Positions 27,614 to 38,088 of a stretch of 64,000 nucleotides of DNA are shown piece by piece. The first letter of the stretch is position 1. Every line of letters starts with the position of its first letter. The notes beneath the pieces are model-generated. The model saw only the letters and a list, made by a program, of their open reading frames with translations, was not told the origin of the DNA and made no database searches. The translations under genes were made by a program, and so were the position numbers. The stretch comes from Robiginitomaculum sp. GTDB taxonomy: Bacteria > Pseudomonadota > Alphaproteobacteria > Caulobacterales > Maricaulaceae. Location of the stretch: NCBI GenBank assembly GCA_002733605.1, contig NVWK01000014.1, forward strand, positions 1 to 64,000, in the 5' to 3' direction.

Positions 27614-30600
27614 ATGGCTGAGAATCTACTAAAGAGCAAGTTAGGGCAGTGGGCGCAAAAGCTACGGGGTTTTGCAAAACGCTTGTGGGCTAAACTTGAT
27701 CCAAGATTTGTAAATACGAGCGCAGAAATAGTTGGGGAGGTGCTCAGCACAGGCCTGTCACTTCTGATTGTCTGTCTGGGTACAATATCCGTCCTGATGA
27801 GCCGACCCTCGGTAGATTTAAAATTATTCAAACCCTATTACGAACAACAACTGAAGAGCGCGTTTTCGGGCAGAACGGCGAATATAGAAACAAATACGGC
27901 ACGGTGGATACAAGACCGGCAAGCGATTGAGTTTCACGCCGCCCATGTCGATATTATAGGAGAGGACGGGACGCATCAGGAAATTGCCGATATACGCGCG
28001 GAACTTTCCTTTCGCTCCGGTTCGTGGGCGAAACCCAAATTGACAAAACTCCATATTGACGGGGGCGCATTGACGATTGCGCGCAAACGTGACGGGCAGA
28101 TTCAAATCGGGCTTGGCACGCCCGACACATTCGAGCGGGTTGTGCCGCTTTGGAGTTCGAACCCAGAAAAAACCAAGGTTGGAAATACCCAAGTTGGAAA
28201 TACCAAAGCCGGAAGTGCCGAAACAAGTGCGGTGGGCGCGCTTGAAAGCCTGACTGCGCACGCCGTGCAGTTATTTGTTCTCGATGAAGCTTCACAGCTG
28301 TCCCTGTCCATAGAGGGTATGAGCGGGGATTATAGTTTTGACGGCAACACAATCAATATTGAAAGCCATGGCCAGTTGATCAGTGGCAAAGACAAAGCGC
28401 CTTTTCGTCTGGAGCTGCAAACTGTGCCGGACCGCAGTTCGTTTTTTGCCCGGTTTGCTATTGAAGGCGTGCGTCCCATAGACATTGCGCCCACACGGGG
28501 CACATTTACAGCTCTCGCCAATCTGGACGCCCCTGTGACGTTAAAGGGCGAGGTGAAAAGTGTGGCGGAAGGCGGGCTACAGGATTTAAAGCTGTTTTTC
28601 AGCGCAGGCGAGGGGCGTCTAAAAACCGGAACAAGTTACAAGCCGTTTTCCCATGCCCGCATTCAGGCCGACTATGATGTACCGGCCCAATCGGTAGCTC
28701 TGTCGGATATAAGCATTGAAAGCGAGGCGCTGAATATAGAGGCTGAGGGGGCTTTCAAAAATATCGGGTCTGCCCAAAACGGGTTCATGAAAGACACAAT
28801 GGTGTTTGATCTCGCCGTAGAGGACGTGCGCATAAATCCGGGGAAGCGGTTTGATGGCCCAATAAAGATAAAATCCGGGGATATACGCGGCGGCATCAAT
28901 TTGGCAGCCCGGACCCTGAAATTGGATGCCATCAAACTTGATTTTGGTAATTTTCAAACGGACGTAAACGCCTCTGTTCAGGGGCAAGAGGGCGGAGGTT
29001 TCACGGCGCTCAATGTGGACGGCGTGATCGACGGCAGTATGCGCGTGGATCAAATTTTGGCATTCTGGCCCAAGGATTTCGCTTTGGGGGCCCGCAACTG
29101 GATGGTCAAGTCCTTGCAAACCGCCGACTTTTCCAAGCTGAAAGTTCATGTAGCGTTGGATGATAATGATATTCGCAACCGGCGTATAGAGGATGAACAT
29201 TTGAACATCGGTTTTGAGGTTGATGACGTAAATATCCGTTATTTACGTAAAATGCCATGGCTTCGCGACGGTGCAGGGTATGGCGTTTTGCAAGGCAATC
29301 AATTTGTAACCCATTTGACGGCTGGACATGTAGACGGACTTGAGATTGAAAAAGGCACGGTTCTCATTCCGCGCCTAAGCCCGCATGGCGGCGATTTTAC
29401 CATTGATCTTGAAGGCAGGGGTACGATCACTGAAATGCTCAGGATCAGTAATTTTGAACCGTTCGAATACGCGGATAGATTTGGGCTTGATCCCGACGAA
29501 TTTGAGGGCACGGGCACCGCGCGTTTACAAATTACGCGGCCACTCCTCGAACATTTCGACCCAAACCGTATTCTTTATGAACTGACGGGTGATTTTATAG
29601 ATGTCAGCATTCCGGCCGGATATGGAAAACACACGCTAAATGACGGACGCCTTTCGCTTCACGCCAATAAAAGCGGCGCGGAAATAAACGGCCCTGTTAA
29701 ACTCGGGAAATGGCAAACCGCTCTGGACTGGCATAAACGGTTTGAAATACCTCAAGTGTCGGCCCAATACACATTAAGCGGAACCATTGCGCGCGATGAT
29801 CTGGACAATTTCGGGGTAGGTCTACGCCGACATTTTGGCGGTGAAATTGATGTGGTGCTCCAGGGGCAGGGGGATGGTTTTGACGTGCAAGCAGCAAATA
29901 TCTCTGCCGATTTCACAAATGCGGACGTTAATATTGGCAGTTTGTGGGGGAAGGCGCAGGGCGAGGCAGGCCTGTTGACGGGCCGATTGGTCATTGATGC
30001 GCAAAATAATGGATCGCAGGGTGGTGGGCGTTTAGAAAATTTCACCATAAAAGCCCCCGGATTGTCATTTGCCGGATCTGTGGCACTCAGCCGCAATTTT
30101 CAATTGGAAAGCCTTGATATATCAAACGCCTATATTGAAAATTTCATTGAAGCAAAGCTCAAAGCCAAACCAACGCCGCAAGGGGTACTTGCCCTCGACA
30201 TAGACGGGAAATATCTAAACATTACCACATGGGTAGACAAAGCCTTTCGCACCCAATCCAGTTCAGTGACCGCGCCGATACTCATGACCGCCAGTTTGGA
30301 AACTCTGGAGTTGAACGAAAACTATCGTCTTGGCAATGCAACGGCCCTGTTCTCCCATAACGGGGTCGGGGTTGAGCATGCAAAATTATCCGGAGAGACT
30401 AAAGGCGGCCCGTTTTTAGCCGAAATAAAACGTGATGAGGGGCAAGCACCTGCCGATGGGAAAACACCCCAGCAAACACCCCAAATGGGCCGTGTGCTTA
30501 TAAATGTGCCCGATGCTTCACATGCGGCCCTCGCCCTTCTTGGCATAGACAGTATTCGGGATGGCGTTTTACGCATTGATGGGCAATTGCCTTTGTCGGG

Positions 30601-31126
30601 GGAAAAACGCGGTCTGAGCGGCACGGCTATATTGACGGACTTTACTTTGGTGCGCGCCCATGTTTTTGCACAAATCCTGTCTTTGGCCTCATTACAAGGC
30701 CTAGCAGATACACTGAGCGGCGGCGGCATGAAGTTTGAGGTGCTCGAAATGGATTTTTCCCTCGAAGACGGGGCTTTTAAAATACGCAATGGCCGTGCGT
30801 CTGGCCCGGCTCTCGGCTTGACCGGCGAAGGTGATATTAGGGTTGATAACCAGACCCTCGATTTTAACGGGGTCTTGGTGCCCGCCTATACGGTCAACTC
30901 GCTTTTGGCCGATATTCCGCTCTTGGGAGATATTGTCGTCGGGAAGAAGGGGGAAGGCATATTCGCTCTCAATTACACGGTCAAAGGGCCGTTCAAAGCC
31001 ACACAGGTAAGCGTAAACCCACTTTCAGCCCTGACCCCGGGGTTTTTACGACGTATATTTGATGTGAAACGCGACGATATTATGGACCCGAATATCAAAG
31101 AGCTGATTGAAGAGCAAAAACAATAA
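27614..31126 (+). CDS. Large AsmA/YhdP-family protein (DUF3971)
   Basis: A 1170-residue envelope protein with one N-terminal membrane helix (about 45-65, GLSLLIVCLGTISVLMS) and a long periplasmic part rich in beta-strands. It ends in an AsmA-like C-terminal domain (RNGRASGPALGLTGEGDIRVDNQTLDFNGVLVP..VNSLLADIPLLGDI). YhdP and related AsmA proteins form long hydrophobic grooves that carry phospholipid between inner and outer membrane. That function is inferred from the family. The likely start is ATG 27614; ATG 27608 and 27590 are also in frame and fall at or inside the tandem repeats. It ends 27 bp before the convergent tyrS. Confidence 0.88.
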   Translation: MAENLLKSKLGQWAQKLRGFAKRLWAKLDPRFVNTSAEIVGEVLSTGLSLLIVCLGTISVLMSRPSVDLKLFKPYYEQQLKSAFSGRTANIETNTARWIQDRQAIEFHAAHVDIIGEDGTHQEIADIRAELSFRSGSWAKPKLTKLHIDGGALTIARKRDGQIQIGLGTPDTFERVVPLWSSNPEKTKVGNTQVGNTKAGSAETSAVGALESLTAHAVQLFVLDEASQLSLSIEGMSGDYSFDGNTINIESHGQLISGKDKAPFRLELQTVPDRSSFFARFAIEGVRPIDIAPTRGTFTALANLDAPVTLKGEVKSVAEGGLQDLKLFFSAGEGRLKTGTSYKPFSHARIQADYDVPAQSVALSDISIESEALNIEAEGAFKNIGSAQNGFMKDTMVFDLAVEDVRINPGKRFDGPIKIKSGDIRGGINLAARTLKLDAIKLDFGNFQTDVNASVQGQEGGGFTALNVDGVIDGSMRVDQILAFWPKDFALGARNWMVKSLQTADFSKLKVHVALDDNDIRNRRIEDEHLNIGFEVDDVNIRYLRKMPWLRDGAGYGVLQGNQFVTHLTAGHVDGLEIEKGTVLIPRLSPHGGDFTIDLEGRGTITEMLRISNFEPFEYADRFGLDPDEFEGTGTARLQITRPLLEHFDPNRILYELTGDFIDVSIPAGYGKHTLNDGRLSLHANKSGAEINGPVKLGKWQTALDWHKRFEIPQVSAQYTLSGTIARDDLDNFGVGLRRHFGGEIDVVLQGQGDGFDVQAANISADFTNADVNIGSLWGKAQGEAGLLTGRLVIDAQNNGSQGGGRLENFTIKAPGLSFAGSVALSRNFQLESLDISNAYIENFIEAKLKAKPTPQGVLALDIDGKYLNITTWVDKAFRTQSSSVTAPILMTASLETLELNENYRLGNATALFSHNGVGVEHAKLSGETKGGPFLAEIKRDEGQAPADGKTPQQTPQMGRVLINVPDASHAALALLGIDSIRDGVLRIDGQLPLSGEKRGLSGTAILTDFTLVRAHVFAQILSLASLQGLADTLSGGGMKFEVLEMDFSLEDGAFKIRNGRASGPALGLTGEGDIRVDNQTLDFNGVLVPAYTVNSLLADIPLLGDIVVGKKGEGIFALNYTVKGPFKATQVSVNPLSALTPGFLRRIFDVKRDDIMDPNIKELIEEQKQ

Positions 31127-31153
31127 CCCTGACCCTTAAGGGGGGACGGCGAT

Positions 31154-32422
31154 CTAAACCGGTTTTAAAAGCGCGTGTTTCTTTTTACCGACGGAAACCT
31201 TGATAACCCCGTCCTCATTTACATCTGCCGTGCTCAGTAGGGCCGTAAAATCACGCACCGCCTCATCATTGATTTTGAGGGCCCCTGCCTTGATATGGCG
31301 CTTGGCTTCTCCTTTGGAGGCACACAACTCGCTCAAAACCCCTGCGTCCGTGACAGTCAGGGCACTCAATGCGTCTTGGCTCAACTCGAATGTAGGCAAT
31401 CCGGCCGCACTCCCACCTTGCGCGAAGGTTTTATTGGCTGTGTCCTCTGCCGTACGTGCCGCCTCTGCCCCGTGCAGCAGGGTCGTTGTCTCATTGGCGA
31501 GCCGTACTTTGGCGGTGTTGATCTCGGCACCTTCCAAAGCTTCTAGAGCGGCGATCTCCTCAAGCGGTAAATCCGTGAACAAGCGCAGGAATCTACCCAC
31601 ATCTGCATCCTCGGTATTGCGCCAGAACTGCCAGTAATCATAGGGGCTTAGGAAATAGTCTTTACCCAAAGACGGGTCTGCGTTTAGCCACATTGCGCCC
31701 TCTGCGGTTTTTCCCATCTTTCCGCCCGACGCGGTGGTAATAAGCGGCGTGGTAAACCCGTATGCTTCCACACTTTCAAGCCGACGGGTTAAATCCGCAC
31801 CCGCAACAATATTGCCCCATTGATCCGAACCCCCAAGCTGTAAGCGACACCCGTACCGGCGGTTAAGCTCCGAGAAATCATAGGCCTGTAACAAGGTGTA
31901 GTTAAACTCCAAAAACGTCATAGGCTGCTCGCGTTCGAGCCTGCGCTTGACGCTTTCAAGTTGCACCATGCGGTTAATGGTGAAATGCTTGCCAATATCG
32001 CGCAAAAACTCGATATAGCCCAGCTTGTCGAGCCAGTCTGCATTATCGACCATGATCGCCGCGTTTGGCCCGTCAAAGTCGAGGAATTTCTCGAACACGC
32101 GCTTGATCCCGTTCTTGTTCTCTTCGATCTTCTCGGACGTCAGGATCGGACGGGATTTGTCCTTGTCAGAAGGATCGCCAATCTTGGTTGTGCCTCCACC
32201 CAGCAAGACAATCGGCTTGCCACCGGCTTTTTGTAAAATGCGCAACATCATGATCTGAACCAACGAACCCACATGCAGGCTAGGGGCTGTGCAATCAAAC
32301 CCGATATAGCCGCTCAGAGCAGATGTAGCTGCCAATGTATCCAACGCTGCCTCATCCGTACACTGATACAAAAACCCGCGCCCGGTCAGGGTTTTCATCA
32401 AGTCGGATTTATAATTTGCCAT
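31154..32422 (-). CDS. tyrS: Tyrosyl-tRNA synthetase
   Basis: Class I synthetase that charges tRNA-Tyr. The 422 residues show the HIGH-like motif in SLHVGSLVQ, IGDPSDKDKSR, the Tyr-binding YTLLQAYDF, GGSDQWGNI, the KMSKS-like loop GGKMGKTAEG and a C-terminal S4 RNA-binding domain (about 355-420, with GEAKRHIKAGALKIN). I place the start at ATG 32422 (MANYKSDL), which matches the family and has GGGCGA upstream; ATG 32434 is an alternative. It is divergent from anmK. Confidence 0.97.
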   Translation of the reverse strand: MANYKSDLMKTLTGRGFLYQCTDEAALDTLAATSALSGYIGFDCTAPSLHVGSLVQIMMLRILQKAGGKPIVLLGGGTTKIGDPSDKDKSRPILTSEKIEENKNGIKRVFEKFLDFDGPNAAIMVDNADWLDKLGYIEFLRDIGKHFTINRMVQLESVKRRLEREQPMTFLEFNYTLLQAYDFSELNRRYGCRLQLGGSDQWGNIVAGADLTRRLESVEAYGFTTPLITTASGGKMGKTAEGAMWLNADPSLGKDYFLSPYDYWQFWRNTEDADVGRFLRLFTDLPLEEIAALEALEGAEINTAKVRLANETTTLLHGAEAARTAEDTANKTFAQGGSAAGLPTFELSQDALSALTVTDAGVLSELCASKGEAKRHIKAGALKINDEAVRDFTALLSTADVNEDGVIKVSVGKKKHALLKPV

Positions 32423-32496
32423 TGTATCGCCCATGCGGTTCGCTTTAGTGTGGAAAGCGCTTCTAACAAAGCGAATCCTGAAGTGAAAGAGATAAG

Positions 32497-33648
32497 ATGG
32501 GGAATATACGCTATAATACCATTGGGCTGATGAGCGGCACCTCGTTAGACGGGGTCGACGCGGCCATTCTGGACACGGACGGCGAACAAATTTTCAACTT
32601 TGGCGCCACACATTTCCGCCCCTATACCGAGGCCGAGAAACACACACTCCACGGCGCCACCCAAGCCGCCTTGGCATGGAATTTCACCGGCCCCCCACCC
32701 AATATTTTTAGCCAAGCCGAACAGATCCTGCACACCGCCCATATCGAAGCCGCACAAACCCTGTTAAAGGCCACTGAGCACAAAGGGCGCAAAATAGACC
32801 TCATCGGATTTCACGGCCAAACCGTTTTGCATCGCCCCCCTGAAAATGGACAGCGCGGTGCAACGCTTCAGCTAGGTAACGGACAGGTTCTGGCAGACGC
32901 GCTCGGGGTCGACATCATCTATGATTTCCGTACCAATGACGTCCGCGAAGGCGGGCAGGGTGCGCCGCTGGCCCCGCTCTATCACCAAGCCCTGTTAGCG
33001 CATTCAAAACTGAAGCGCCCTGCAATCGTCCTCAACATAGGTGGCGTCTCGAATGCGACCTTGTTAGAGGCGGACGGAACGGTACGGGCAAGTGATTGCG
33101 GACCGGGCAATGGCCCGCTCGATACATGGGTAAAGCATTGCGGACGCGGCGATTTTGACAAGGACGGTCATTTATCTTTGGCGGGAACACCCGATATATC
33201 GCGGGTGGAAAAATGGCTAGACGCCACGTTTTTCACAAAACCCGTACCAAAGTCCGCAGATCGTTGGGATTTCGATGTGCTCGCAGACATGCGCGGACTA
33301 TCAGTACAAGACGGCGCCGCAACCCTTGTCGCCTTCACCGCGATGGCCATCCAACGCACAGTAAACCAGTATAAAACGTCCAATGATCCAGTTGCCGAGG
33401 CCGTAATCGTCTGCGGCGGCGGGCGGAAAAATCCGGCTATACTGGCGGCGCTCAAAGAACAAAATATCGGCACCATATTAACCACCGAACAGACGCATTG
33501 GCGTGGAGACGATCTCGAGGCCGAAGCCTTCGCCTATCTGGCCGTCCGCAGTGTACGTGGATTGCCCCTGTCAACGCCAGAGACCACAGGGGTCAGTAAG
33601 TCCGTAAGCGGTGGAAAACGCGCCAGCGCCCATCCTTTGAAAGCCTAA
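32497..33648 (+). CDS. anmK: Anhydro-N-acetylmuramic acid kinase
   Basis: Phosphorylates and opens 1,6-anhydro-N-acetylmuramic acid to N-acetylmuramic acid 6-phosphate during recycling of the cell wall. The 383 residues have the ASKHA kinase fold: GLMSGTSLDGVDAAI (phosphate loop), LIGFHGQTVLHRP, VLNIGGVSNATLL, ASDCGPGNGPLDTW with the catalytic Asp, and VCGGGRKNP near the end. The pairing opposite tyrS is common in alphaproteobacteria. The C-terminal 30 residues are poorly conserved. Confidence 0.97.
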   Translation: MGNIRYNTIGLMSGTSLDGVDAAILDTDGEQIFNFGATHFRPYTEAEKHTLHGATQAALAWNFTGPPPNIFSQAEQILHTAHIEAAQTLLKATEHKGRKIDLIGFHGQTVLHRPPENGQRGATLQLGNGQVLADALGVDIIYDFRTNDVREGGQGAPLAPLYHQALLAHSKLKRPAIVLNIGGVSNATLLEADGTVRASDCGPGNGPLDTWVKHCGRGDFDKDGHLSLAGTPDISRVEKWLDATFFTKPVPKSADRWDFDVLADMRGLSVQDGAATLVAFTAMAIQRTVNQYKTSNDPVAEAVIVCGGGRKNPAILAALKEQNIGTILTTEQTHWRGDDLEAEAFAYLAVRSVRGLPLSTPETTGVSKSVSGGKRASAHPLKA

Positions 33649-33659
33649 CCTTCGAGAAG

Positions 33660-34340
33660 CTAGTCTTCGAGGAGTAATGGCTCTCTATAAGGGCAATACC
33701 GTTCGTCCAGAACTTCATCGAGATATTTCTCTGTTTCCTCGATCGCCGTGGCTAGACCAGTTGAATAAAAATGATCCGCCCCTTCAATCAACGCGCCATG
33801 AACTTGCGTGCCTTTTTGCGTGCGGATTTTGCCGATCGCCCGTTCCACTTCTTCTGGTGGCACAATCGTATCCAGACTGCCATAGGTGATGAGACCAGAG
33901 GTTGGACACGGGGCCAAAAAGGCCAGGTCATATGTGTTGGTCGGCAAGGACATGGAAATAAACCCGGCAATTTCAGGACGACGCATCAACAGTTGCATTC
34001 CGATCCACGCACCGAATGAATATCCACTGACCCAACTGAACGGGGCATTCTGGTTAAAGCTTTGTAGCCAATCCAGTGCGTAGGCAGCATCTTGTAGCTC
34101 CCCCGAACCATTATCATACGTACCGATAGAGCGACCTACGCCCCGATAATTAAACCGCAATACGGAAAATCCGCGCGCTTTATATCCCTCATACATGGCA
34201 ACCGGAATCCGGTGATCCATATGGCCGCCAGCTTTGGGATGAGGAGATAAAATGATGACACAGGGGGCAGCAGGATCGGCACTTGGGTGATAGCGTCCTT
34301 CAAGTCGTCCCTCTGGGCCGTTAAAAATTACTTCAGGCAT
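33660..34340 (-). CDS. Alpha/beta hydrolase
   Basis: A 226-residue soluble hydrolase of the dienelactone-hydrolase-like kind. It shows the oxyanion segment SPHPKAGGHMDHR, FNYRGVGRS, the nucleophile elbow GYSFGA (Ser in GxSxG), an acid in the segment around LDTIV and the final His in EGADHFY. All triad members appear present. The substrate is unknown. It is divergent from iscR across 159 bp; I recall similar hydrolase genes beside the alphaproteobacterial SUF locus, but no functional link is shown. Confidence 0.88.
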   Translation of the reverse strand: MPEVIFNGPEGRLEGRYHPSADPAAPCVIILSPHPKAGGHMDHRIPVAMYEGYKARGFSVLRFNYRGVGRSIGTYDNGSGELQDAAYALDWLQSFNQNAPFSWVSGYSFGAWIGMQLLMRRPEIAGFISMSLPTNTYDLAFLAPCPTSGLITYGSLDTIVPPEEVERAIGKIRTQKGTQVHGALIEGADHFYSTGLATAIEETEKYLDEVLDERYCPYREPLLLED

Positions 34341-34395
34341 AAATTGGTCTCTGTTGTGCTTATCTTCAAGGCGAAAATATTACGAATTATTATAC

Positions 34396-34424
34396 TTGAC
34401 TGTTTTAGTCGGAATTCGTAAATT
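34396..34424 (+). promoter_or_regulatory. Promoter of the iscR-suf operon with embedded inverted repeat
   Basis: TTGACT (34396-34401), a 17-bp spacer and TAAATT (34419-34424) make a good sigma70-type promoter; transcription would start near 34431, giving a leader of about 69 nt. GACT (34398-34401) and AGTC (34407-34410) form an inverted repeat with a 5-bp centre inside the promoter. A repressor there, most simply IscR itself, would block RNA polymerase. Confidence 0.6.
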
Positions 34425-34499
34425 CGCAGTAGAAATAGTGTTTCGCGCGCCTTCTAACAAGCCCTGCGTGAAAAAGCGAGATAAATTACAGGTACATTG

Positions 34500-34994
34500 A
34501 TGAAATTAACTGCGAAAGCCCGATATGCCGTGATGGCTGTCACCGATATTGCCGTAAATAGCAATAATGCCGGTGTTGTCAGCCTGTCCGATATCTCTGT
34601 ACGCCAAAATATTTCTCTCAGTTTTTTGGAGCAATTATTCGGTAAACTCCGTAAAGCAGGGATTGTCACCAGTGTGCGCGGCGCGCAAGGCGGGTATATT
34701 CTGGCGCGCCCTCTGGATGAAATTCGAATCGGTACGGTTATTCACGCCGTAGACGAAACCGTCAAAACCAAACGATGTGCAGACCATATCGGCATGGGTT
34801 GTACCGGCAAAGGCGCAAAATGCCTGTCCCATGATCTATGGCAGGCCATGGAAGATCATATCGAAGGTTTTTTCAGCGCCATCAGCATACAAGATGTGAT
34901 CGATCAGCGATTCCCCAATGTGATCGCTCCCCATGTGGGCGCTGCCAATGTGGTTGCTGATAGTGTCCCCGATATGATGGAGGCAAGCTCATGA
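34500..34994 (+). CDS. iscR: Rrf2-family iron-sulfur cluster regulator IscR
   Basis: Transcription factor that senses iron-sulfur status by binding a [2Fe-2S] cluster. The 164-residue protein has the Rrf2 winged helix (MKLTAKARYAVMAVTDIA; ISLSFLEQLFGKLRKAGIVTSVRGAQGGYIL) and three cluster cysteines at about 93, 101 and 108, with a following His (LSH) as likely fourth ligand. The spacing (C-x7-C-x6-C) is a little wider than in E. coli. The start is ATG 34500, preceded directly by an in-frame TTG. Its last codons overlap the desulfurase start (ATGA), so it heads the operon and is expected to control it. Confidence 0.94.
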   Translation: MKLTAKARYAVMAVTDIAVNSNNAGVVSLSDISVRQNISLSFLEQLFGKLRKAGIVTSVRGAQGGYILARPLDEIRIGTVIHAVDETVKTKRCADHIGMGCTGKGAKCLSHDLWQAMEDHIEGFFSAISIQDVIDQRFPNVIAPHVGAANVVADSVPDMMEASS

Positions 34995-36112
34995 GCACAC
35001 GTGTTTATCTCGACCACAATGCCTCCTCACCAGCCCGCCCAGAGGTCATAGACGCTATGGTGCAGGCCCTGAACACACCCGGTAACGCCTCTGCCCCCCA
35101 CGGGGCCGGCAGAGCCGCCCACAAGCTTGTCGCAGACGGCCGCGAAGCGGTCGCACTGGCTATGGGCGTCTGCGCTCAGGATTTAATATTTACCGCCAGT
35201 GGCACCGAATCCGTGAACACAGCCATAAAATCTGCCGTCGAAGGCGGCGCAAAGCGTATTCTGGTGTCCGGCATGGATCATCCCGCCTCCATTCTCGCCG
35301 CCGAAGCATCTGGTGCGCGCGTAGACATCATCCCGACACTGGAAACCGGTCTGGTTGATATGGAATGGCTCGGTGCATGTTTGAAAGACTGGGACGTAAA
35401 AGACGGCCCGCCCTGTATCACCATCAGCGCCGCCAACAGCGAAACCGGCGTCTTGCAAGACATCGAAACCGTAACGGAATTGGTGCACGAAGCTGGTGGG
35501 CATGTCCTTGTGGATGCGGTGCAGGCCCTTGGCAAAACCCCGATGATTTACAATGTGGATTATCTGGCTGTTTCTGCTCATAAAATCGGTGGCCCGCAAG
35601 GGGTCGGGGCGCTGTATTGTGCCCCCGACGCGCCGTATACAAATTTGCTCATTGGTGGTGGTCAGGAAAAACGCCGCCGCGCAGGTACCATAAATGTCGC
35701 TGGCATCGCCGGATTTGGCACTGCGGCCAAACTGGCCGAAAACCTTGACCACACACGCGCCCTACGCGATGCGATTGAAACTGGGCTTGAATCCATGGAA
35801 CCCGATCTGGTTATTTTCGGAAGAAACACCGAGCGTCTCCCCAATACATGCCTGTTTGCGGTGCCTTGTGCCTCTTCGTCCACCTTGATGATGGGGCTTG
35901 ATCTGGAAGGCATCAGTGTGTCTACGGGCATTGCCTGTTCCTCTGGCAAGGTCGGCGCAAGCCGCGCCATCACAGCCATGGGCTTGGCCGATAAGGCCCC
36001 GCAGGGCGCCATTCGCATCAGCCTTGGCTATACGAGCGGCCCAAACGATGTAGACCGTTTTTTGTCCGCATGGGCAAAAATCCGTAAATTATCCCTTCAG
36101 GGAGCCGCATAA
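34991..36112 (+). CDS. Cysteine desulfurase, IscS/NifS type
   Basis: PLP enzyme that takes sulfur from cysteine as a protein persulfide. The 373 residues show [26 protein letters not shown], the PLP lysine in [13 protein letters not shown] and the mobile catalytic-cysteine loop GIACSSGK. The short active-site loop marks the class I (IscS/NifS) group, unlike the SufS later in the operon. It overlaps iscR by 4 bp and sufB by 1 bp. Having both desulfurase types in one SUF operon is usual in alphaproteobacteria. Confidence 0.95.
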   Translation: MSTRVYLDHNASSPARPEVIDAMVQALNTPGNASAPHGAGRAAHKLVADGREAVALAMGVCAQDLIFTASGTESVNTAIKSAVEGGAKRILVSGMDHPASILAAEASGARVDIIPTLETGLVDMEWLGACLKDWDVKDGPPCITISAANSETGVLQDIETVTELVHEAGGHVLVDAVQALGKTPMIYNVDYLAVSAHKIGGPQGVGALYCAPDAPYTNLLIGGGQEKRRRAGTINVAGIAGFGTAAKLAENLDHTRALRDAIETGLESMEPDLVIFGRNTERLPNTCLFAVPCASSSTLMMGLDLEGISVSTGIACSSGKVGASRAITAMGLADKAPQGAIRISLGYTSGPNDVDRFLSAWAKIRKLSLQGAA

Positions 36113-37614
36113 TGGCCGAAATTAAAACAATCGCAAAAGACGCTATCGTCACCGAGACCGTAAAAGGCGTTGAAGCTCTAGAGGCGGACAAATACAAATA
36201 CGGGTTTGAAAGTGATATTGAACAGGAGTTCGCTCCCAAGGGCTTGAACGAAGACATTGTACGGTTCATTTCTGCCAAAAAAGATGAGCCGGACTGGATG
36301 CTGGAATGGCGTCTCGATGCCTATGCCCGTTGGCTGACCATGAAAGAGCCCACTTGGGCCATGGTCGATTACCCCGAAATCGACTATCAGGATTCTTATT
36401 ATTACGCCGCCCCCAAAAGCGACAAGGACGGCCCTAAATCTTTGGATGAGGTCGATCCCGATCTGCTCGAAGTTTATGCAAAACTGGGTATTCCTCTGCG
36501 AGAACAAGAGGTTCTGGCCGGAGTGCAGGGCGCACCGAGAGTGGCCGTAGATGCCGTTTTCGATAGTGTCTCGGTGGTCACGACCTTTAAAGAAGAGCTT
36601 GCCAAGGTCGGCGTGATTTTCTGCCCGCTCTCCGAAGCCGTCAAAAACCACCCCGAACTGGTGCGTAAATATCTGGGCACGGTTGTGCCGCCTACGGATA
36701 ATTTTTTCGCCACCCTGAACACAGCCGTGTTCTCGGAAGGTTCATTCGTCTACATCCCGCCGGGTGTGCGGTGTCCGATGGAACTTTCGACCTATTTCCG
36801 TATGAATGCACAGGGGACAGGTCAGTTTGAACGCACGCTGATCATCGCCGATAAAGGCTCTTATGTCTCTTATCTCGAAGGCTGTACCGCCCCGATGCGT
36901 GATGAAAATCAACTGCATGCGGCTGTCGTTGAATTAATTGTGCTGGAAGATGCCGAGATTAAATACTCCACAGTGCAAAACTGGTGGCCGGGCGATGCGG
37001 AAGGCAAGGGCGGGGTTTATAATTTCGTTACCAAGCGCGCCGATTGTCGCGGGAAGAACTCCAAAGTCTCGTGGACACAAGTGGAAACCGGCTCTGCGAT
37101 CACCTGGAAATATCCGAGCTGTATTTTACGCGGAGATGGCTCCAGCGGCGAGTTCTATTCCATTGCGATTACCAACGGTTTCCAGCAAGCCGATACGGGC
37201 ACCAAGATGATCCATCTTGGCAAAAACACCCGTTCGCGGATTATTTCCAAAGGTATCTCTGCCGGTAAATCCAACCAAACCTATCGCGGCCTTGTCAGTG
37301 CCCACAAAAAAGCGACGGGCGCGCGCAATTTCACCCAGTGCGACAGCCTGTTGATCGGTGATCAATGCGGGGCCCATACGGTGCCTTATATTGAAAGCAA
37401 TACGCCAAGTGCCCAGTTTGAACACGAAGCTACGACCAGTAAACTGTCGGAAGAGCAATTGTTTTATTGCCGTCAACGCGGCCTCTCAGAGGAAGATGCA
37501 GTGGCGCTTCTGGTGAACGGTTTTTGTCGGGATGTGTTGCAAAACCTACCGATGGAGTTCGCAGTCGAAGCCCAAAAACTCGTCGCCATCAGTCTTGAGG
37601 GAAGTGTGGGCTAG
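36112..37614 (+). CDS. sufB: Fe-S cluster assembly scaffold SufB
   Basis: Core scaffold subunit of the SufBC2D complex on which clusters are built. The 500 residues include [81 protein letters not shown] and the C-terminal helices ([19 protein letters not shown]). Its ATG overlaps the desulfurase stop by one base. Unlike in E. coli, sufC does not follow directly: two other genes lie between. Confidence 0.98.
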   Translation: MAEIKTIAKDAIVTETVKGVEALEADKYKYGFESDIEQEFAPKGLNEDIVRFISAKKDEPDWMLEWRLDAYARWLTMKEPTWAMVDYPEIDYQDSYYYAAPKSDKDGPKSLDEVDPDLLEVYAKLGIPLREQEVLAGVQGAPRVAVDAVFDSVSVVTTFKEELAKVGVIFCPLSEAVKNHPELVRKYLGTVVPPTDNFFATLNTAVFSEGSFVYIPPGVRCPMELSTYFRMNAQGTGQFERTLIIADKGSYVSYLEGCTAPMRDENQLHAAVVELIVLEDAEIKYSTVQNWWPGDAEGKGGVYNFVTKRADCRGKNSKVSWTQVETGSAITWKYPSCILRGDGSSGEFYSIAITNGFQQADTGTKMIHLGKNTRSRIISKGISAGKSNQTYRGLVSAHKKATGARNFTQCDSLLIGDQCGAHTVPYIESNTPSAQFEHEATTSKLSEEQLFYCRQRGLSEEDAVALLVNGFCRDVLQNLPMEFAVEAQKLVAISLEGSVG

Positions 37615-37618
37615 GGTG

Positions 37619-38074
37619 ATGGAATTTGGAAAAAAATCCCGCCTGGCAGGCATGGCCATGATAGGCGTATTGCTGATTTCGTGTGCGCCAAAACAGGCAG
37701 GCATCCCGTCTTTTCAAACGGCCCTTAACACGCATCTCGCCACCATTGCAGATCGGGATTTGCAAGCTTATACCCAAACCCTTACCAAGGGTGACGGCTT
37801 GCCGCTTGTCTTCCCGGACGGAGGGTATCTTGCCACAAAATCCGATGTTTTAGCCATGCATGCAGACTGGTTTGCCGATAAAAACTGGCGCATGACGTTT
37901 GAGCCTGTCAGTCAAATTGTCGGCAAGGAGGTCGCGGTCGCCCTGATTAAAACATCTTACCGCGATACGCCGGACGGTACGCCGCGTTATGCCTTTTTGA
38001 CGTTGAGCTTTCAACTGCAAGAGGGGGAGTGGCGTCTCGTCCTCGACCAAAATACCCGTATTATTCAAAATTAG
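37619..38074 (+). CDS. NTF2/SnoaL-like lipoprotein within the SUF operon
   Basis: A 151-residue protein with a lipoprotein signal (lipobox LISC, Cys at about 26) and a small NTF2-like/DUF4440-type domain: a helical start (ALNTHLATIADRDLQAYTQTL), then strands (LPLVFPDGGYLATKSDVLAMHADWF; ALIKTSYRDT; YAFLTLSFQLQEGEWRLVLDQNTRI). Such domains bind small ligands, and no catalytic residues can be named. I start it at ATG 37619, 5 bp after sufB. A lipid-anchored envelope protein inside a cytoplasmic cluster-assembly operon is unexpected. The function is unknown. Confidence 0.75.
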   Translation: MEFGKKSRLAGMAMIGVLLISCAPKQAGIPSFQTALNTHLATIADRDLQAYTQTLTKGDGLPLVFPDGGYLATKSDVLAMHADWFADKNWRMTFEPVSQIVGKEVAVALIKTSYRDTPDGTPRYAFLTLSFQLQEGEWRLVLDQNTRIIQN

Positions 38075-38088
38075 TTCTAGGAAATATC

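Noticed and set aside
31133..31142. CCCTTAAGGG palindrome between the AsmA-like gene and tyrS as a bidirectional terminator
   Set aside because: It has only five pairs, no loop and no T-tract on either strand.
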